In this document: in pieces, positions 62,753 through 64,000 of the stretch
Layout of the letters: every line of letters begins with the position of its first letter
Position numbering within the stretch: the first letter of the stretch is position 1
Source of the DNA: Haematobia irritans
Lineage: Eukaryota; Arthropoda; Insecta; Diptera; Muscidae
Direction of reading: 5' to 3'
Assembly (NCBI RefSeq): GCF_050003625.1
Contig: NC_134398.1
Span: 27,683,211 to 27,747,210, forward strand
Length of the DNA stretch: 64,000 nt
Notes under the pieces: generated by a model
Told to the model about the DNA's origin: nothing
The model's input: only the letters and a program-made list of their open reading frames with translations
Database searches by the model: none
Made by a program: the position numbers and the translations under genes

Positions 62753-62926
62753 TTACCTGTTTGAGAATGTAACATTGGGTGACCCAAAAATAGGTATAAA
62801 AATCCATTACGTGCTACAAGTCTTGTCCTTGACTTTTACCTGTATAAACCATTTAAAAAATTAAATCATAACAGTTGAGTGTAGCTTCTTACTTTCAAAT
62901 GGAAAATTTTTAAATTAAGCAGGTAA
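62753..62926. promoter_or_regulatory. TAGteam-type sites, gene 4
   Basis: CAGGTAA on the minus strand at 62753-62759 and 62836-62842, and on the plus strand at 62920-62926, within 190 bp upstream of the TATA box. Zelda-type binding is inferred. Confidence 0.55.
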
Positions 62927-62929
62927 ATT

Positions 62930-63408
62930 AGCTTAATTTTAAAAATTTTACAAATGGAAGCAGGAAACCCAAAATTATTTCACTTGGTAAGAATCAACCT
63001 TTATTTGAACCTTCTTTATTGACAAGTTCCGTGATGTAAATAATAATAATGTGACATGCGTGTCACGCGCACACCTCTAATTTCCTTATTTCAGAACATT
63101 AAGGGAGAACATGTTTATGGGAGTTTTATTATAATCTGAACAGAAATGTCTGATATTAAGAGCTATAGTTGATTTTGCCCCTATAGAGTTATGGCGTTTT
63201 CGTTTTGCAAAAAATATGTTGCCCTGGTATTACACTACTTTTTCCCTCATTGTATTTTCGCTCAAATAATAGTGTCATTCCAAAGTTATTGTCAATTCAT
63301 AATATTGTGAGGGATACAGGATCCAAAATCTATGACAGTGTCCTTTATATTTGGCAATCAATTTCGAGAATGTTGCACCTTTTTTCCCAATCGAAATCGC
63401 CATTAGTA
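62930..63408. other. upstream flank of gene 4, unique
   Basis: No gene or transposon end seen. It has GTGACATGCGTGTCACGCGC near 63050-63070, a short palindrome-like block (GTGACATGCGTGTCAC). Confidence 0.4.
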
Positions 63409-63707
63409 ATTGCTTCCCCACCCACAGTATTCTCCAGGTCTGGCCCCAGCGACTTTTTCTTGTTCTCAGACCTCAAAAGGATGCTCGCAGGAAAAAAATT
63501 TGGCTGCAATGAAGAGGTGATCGCCGAAACTGAGGCCTATTTTGAGGCAAAACCGAAGGAGTACTATCAAAATGGTATCAAAAAATTGGAAGGTCCTTAT
63601 AATCGTTGTATCGCTCTTGAAGGGAACTATGTTGAATAATAAAAACGAATTTTCACAAAAAATGTGTTTTTCGTTATTAGACCGGGGACGTATCAGGCAA
63701 CCTGTTA
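63409..63707 (+). pseudogene. Himar/irritans-type mariner, 3' fragment
   Basis: It encodes S-D-F-F-L-F-S-D-L-K-R-M-L-A-G-K-K-F and E-V-I-A-E-T-E-A-Y to R-C-I-A-L-E-G-N-Y-V-E, then a stop, a 3' UTR and the terminal GACCGGGGACGTATCAGGCA with ACCTGTTA. It is the same family as the relic at 52391. It preserves the empty TA site and the segment replaced by a SINE there. The 5' two-thirds are absent. Confidence 0.88.
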
Positions 63708-63790
63708 TGGGAGCAATATCTAAATCTGAATCGATTTGCACGTTTTTTTGCATATATAGGTAGTATTATAGGATCTTTATTCAACCGTCG
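63708..63790 (+). mobile_element. mini-me monomer fragment
   Basis: ATGGGAGCAATATCTAAATC with GAATCGATTTGCACG and CATATATAGGTAGTATTATA. It is a partial subfamily C-like monomer flanking the mariner fragment. Confidence 0.7.
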
Positions 63791-64000
63791 AACTGAACGG
63801 ACGTGTTTTCTAATAGCGGAGGATTTCATCGTAATAAGTACTTATTACGAATTTCACGTGTGGTGGAAATAATAAACCACCATGCAGCGAAATTCAAAGT
63901 CATCCACTGGGTTGCTAACTTCAGGGCCCAGTGGACGGGTAACGACTGAAGTTATAAATTTGGGCAGCGACCAAGAGTCAGGCCCAATTAGTCGACCTGT
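63791..64000. other. unique end of window with two hairpins
   Basis: The perfect 18-nt palindrome GTAATAAGTACTTATTAC lies at 63831-63848. A stem CCACTGGG (63904-63911) / CCCAGTGG (63927-63934) follows. GC content is higher than in neighbouring DNA. It may be the edge of another element that continues past the window. Confidence 0.4.

Overview
This window looks like intergenic DNA from a calyptrate (muscid-type) fly. It is AT-rich and packed with nested mobile elements. Four lines of evidence support this: a mariner relic whose transposase reads like the irritans (Haematobia) subfamily, a DD37E mariner as found in Diptera, repeats with the (TA)n plus (GTCY)n layout of dipteran mini-me elements, and fly-type early-embryo promoter motifs. 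There are no bacterial or viral operons.

Host genes. I see four short intronless genes, at 15666-16157 (+), 33665-34231 (+), 56590-57159 (+) and 62059-62649 (-). They are members of one diverged family of 163-196 residues. Three have paired Y-x-H-K-K-F/L motifs at the N-terminus. Three have an F-R-P-W tetrapeptide in the middle, and the fourth has F-R-P-Y. All have a Gln-rich C-terminal helix, which in three ends in F-x-F-G. FRPW resembles the Groucho-binding WRPW/FRPW peptides of Hairy/E(spl) proteins and Huckebein. All four promoters have a TATA box exactly 34 nt before the A of a TCATTC initiator. Upstream lie CAGGTA/TAGGTA heptamers of the TAGteam (Zelda) type. My reading is a cluster of early zygotic, probably nuclear, co-repressor-recruiting proteins. 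I do not recognise a named orthologue. This is the most interesting content of the window.

Repeats. Most of the rest is built from (i) mini-me-like elements made of 153-bp monomers, in several subfamilies, each end carrying a small palindrome and one end a (GTCY)n tract; (ii) arrays of a 29-bp A/T-rich unit centred on TTTCTATAGAAA, also found inside mini-me elements near one end; (iii) DNA transposons: a 1.3-kb DD37E mariner, a Himar-like mariner split by three later insertions plus a second fragment, two almost identical internally deleted mariner-like copies, hAT-type elements with 8-bp target duplications, TA-flanked MITEs, elements with CCCAGCAAAAA ends and Helitron-like 3' ends; (iv) a 5'-truncated LINE with reverse transcriptase and RNase H, and tRNA-derived SINEs that share its 3' tail.

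Layout. 1-2.6 kb: 29-bp array. 2.6-6.7 kb: degenerate sequence, G-rich repeats and a Helitron end. 7-13.4 kb: mini-me. 14-16.5 kb: gene 1 with upstream DNA. 17.3-32 kb: mini-me with LINE and MITE insertions. 32.2-34.4 kb: gene 2. 34.4-46 kb: 29-bp arrays, mini-me, mariner-like copy 1, SINEs, and a unique island at 40.1-41.6 kb. 47.1-48.4 kb: hAT element. 48.4-49.6 kb: unique island. 49.8-55.9 kb: nested mariners. 56.2-57.4 kb: gene 3. 57.5-61.8 kb: hAT and mini-me. 61.9-63 kb: gene 4. 63.4-64 kb: mariner fragment and palindromic unique end.
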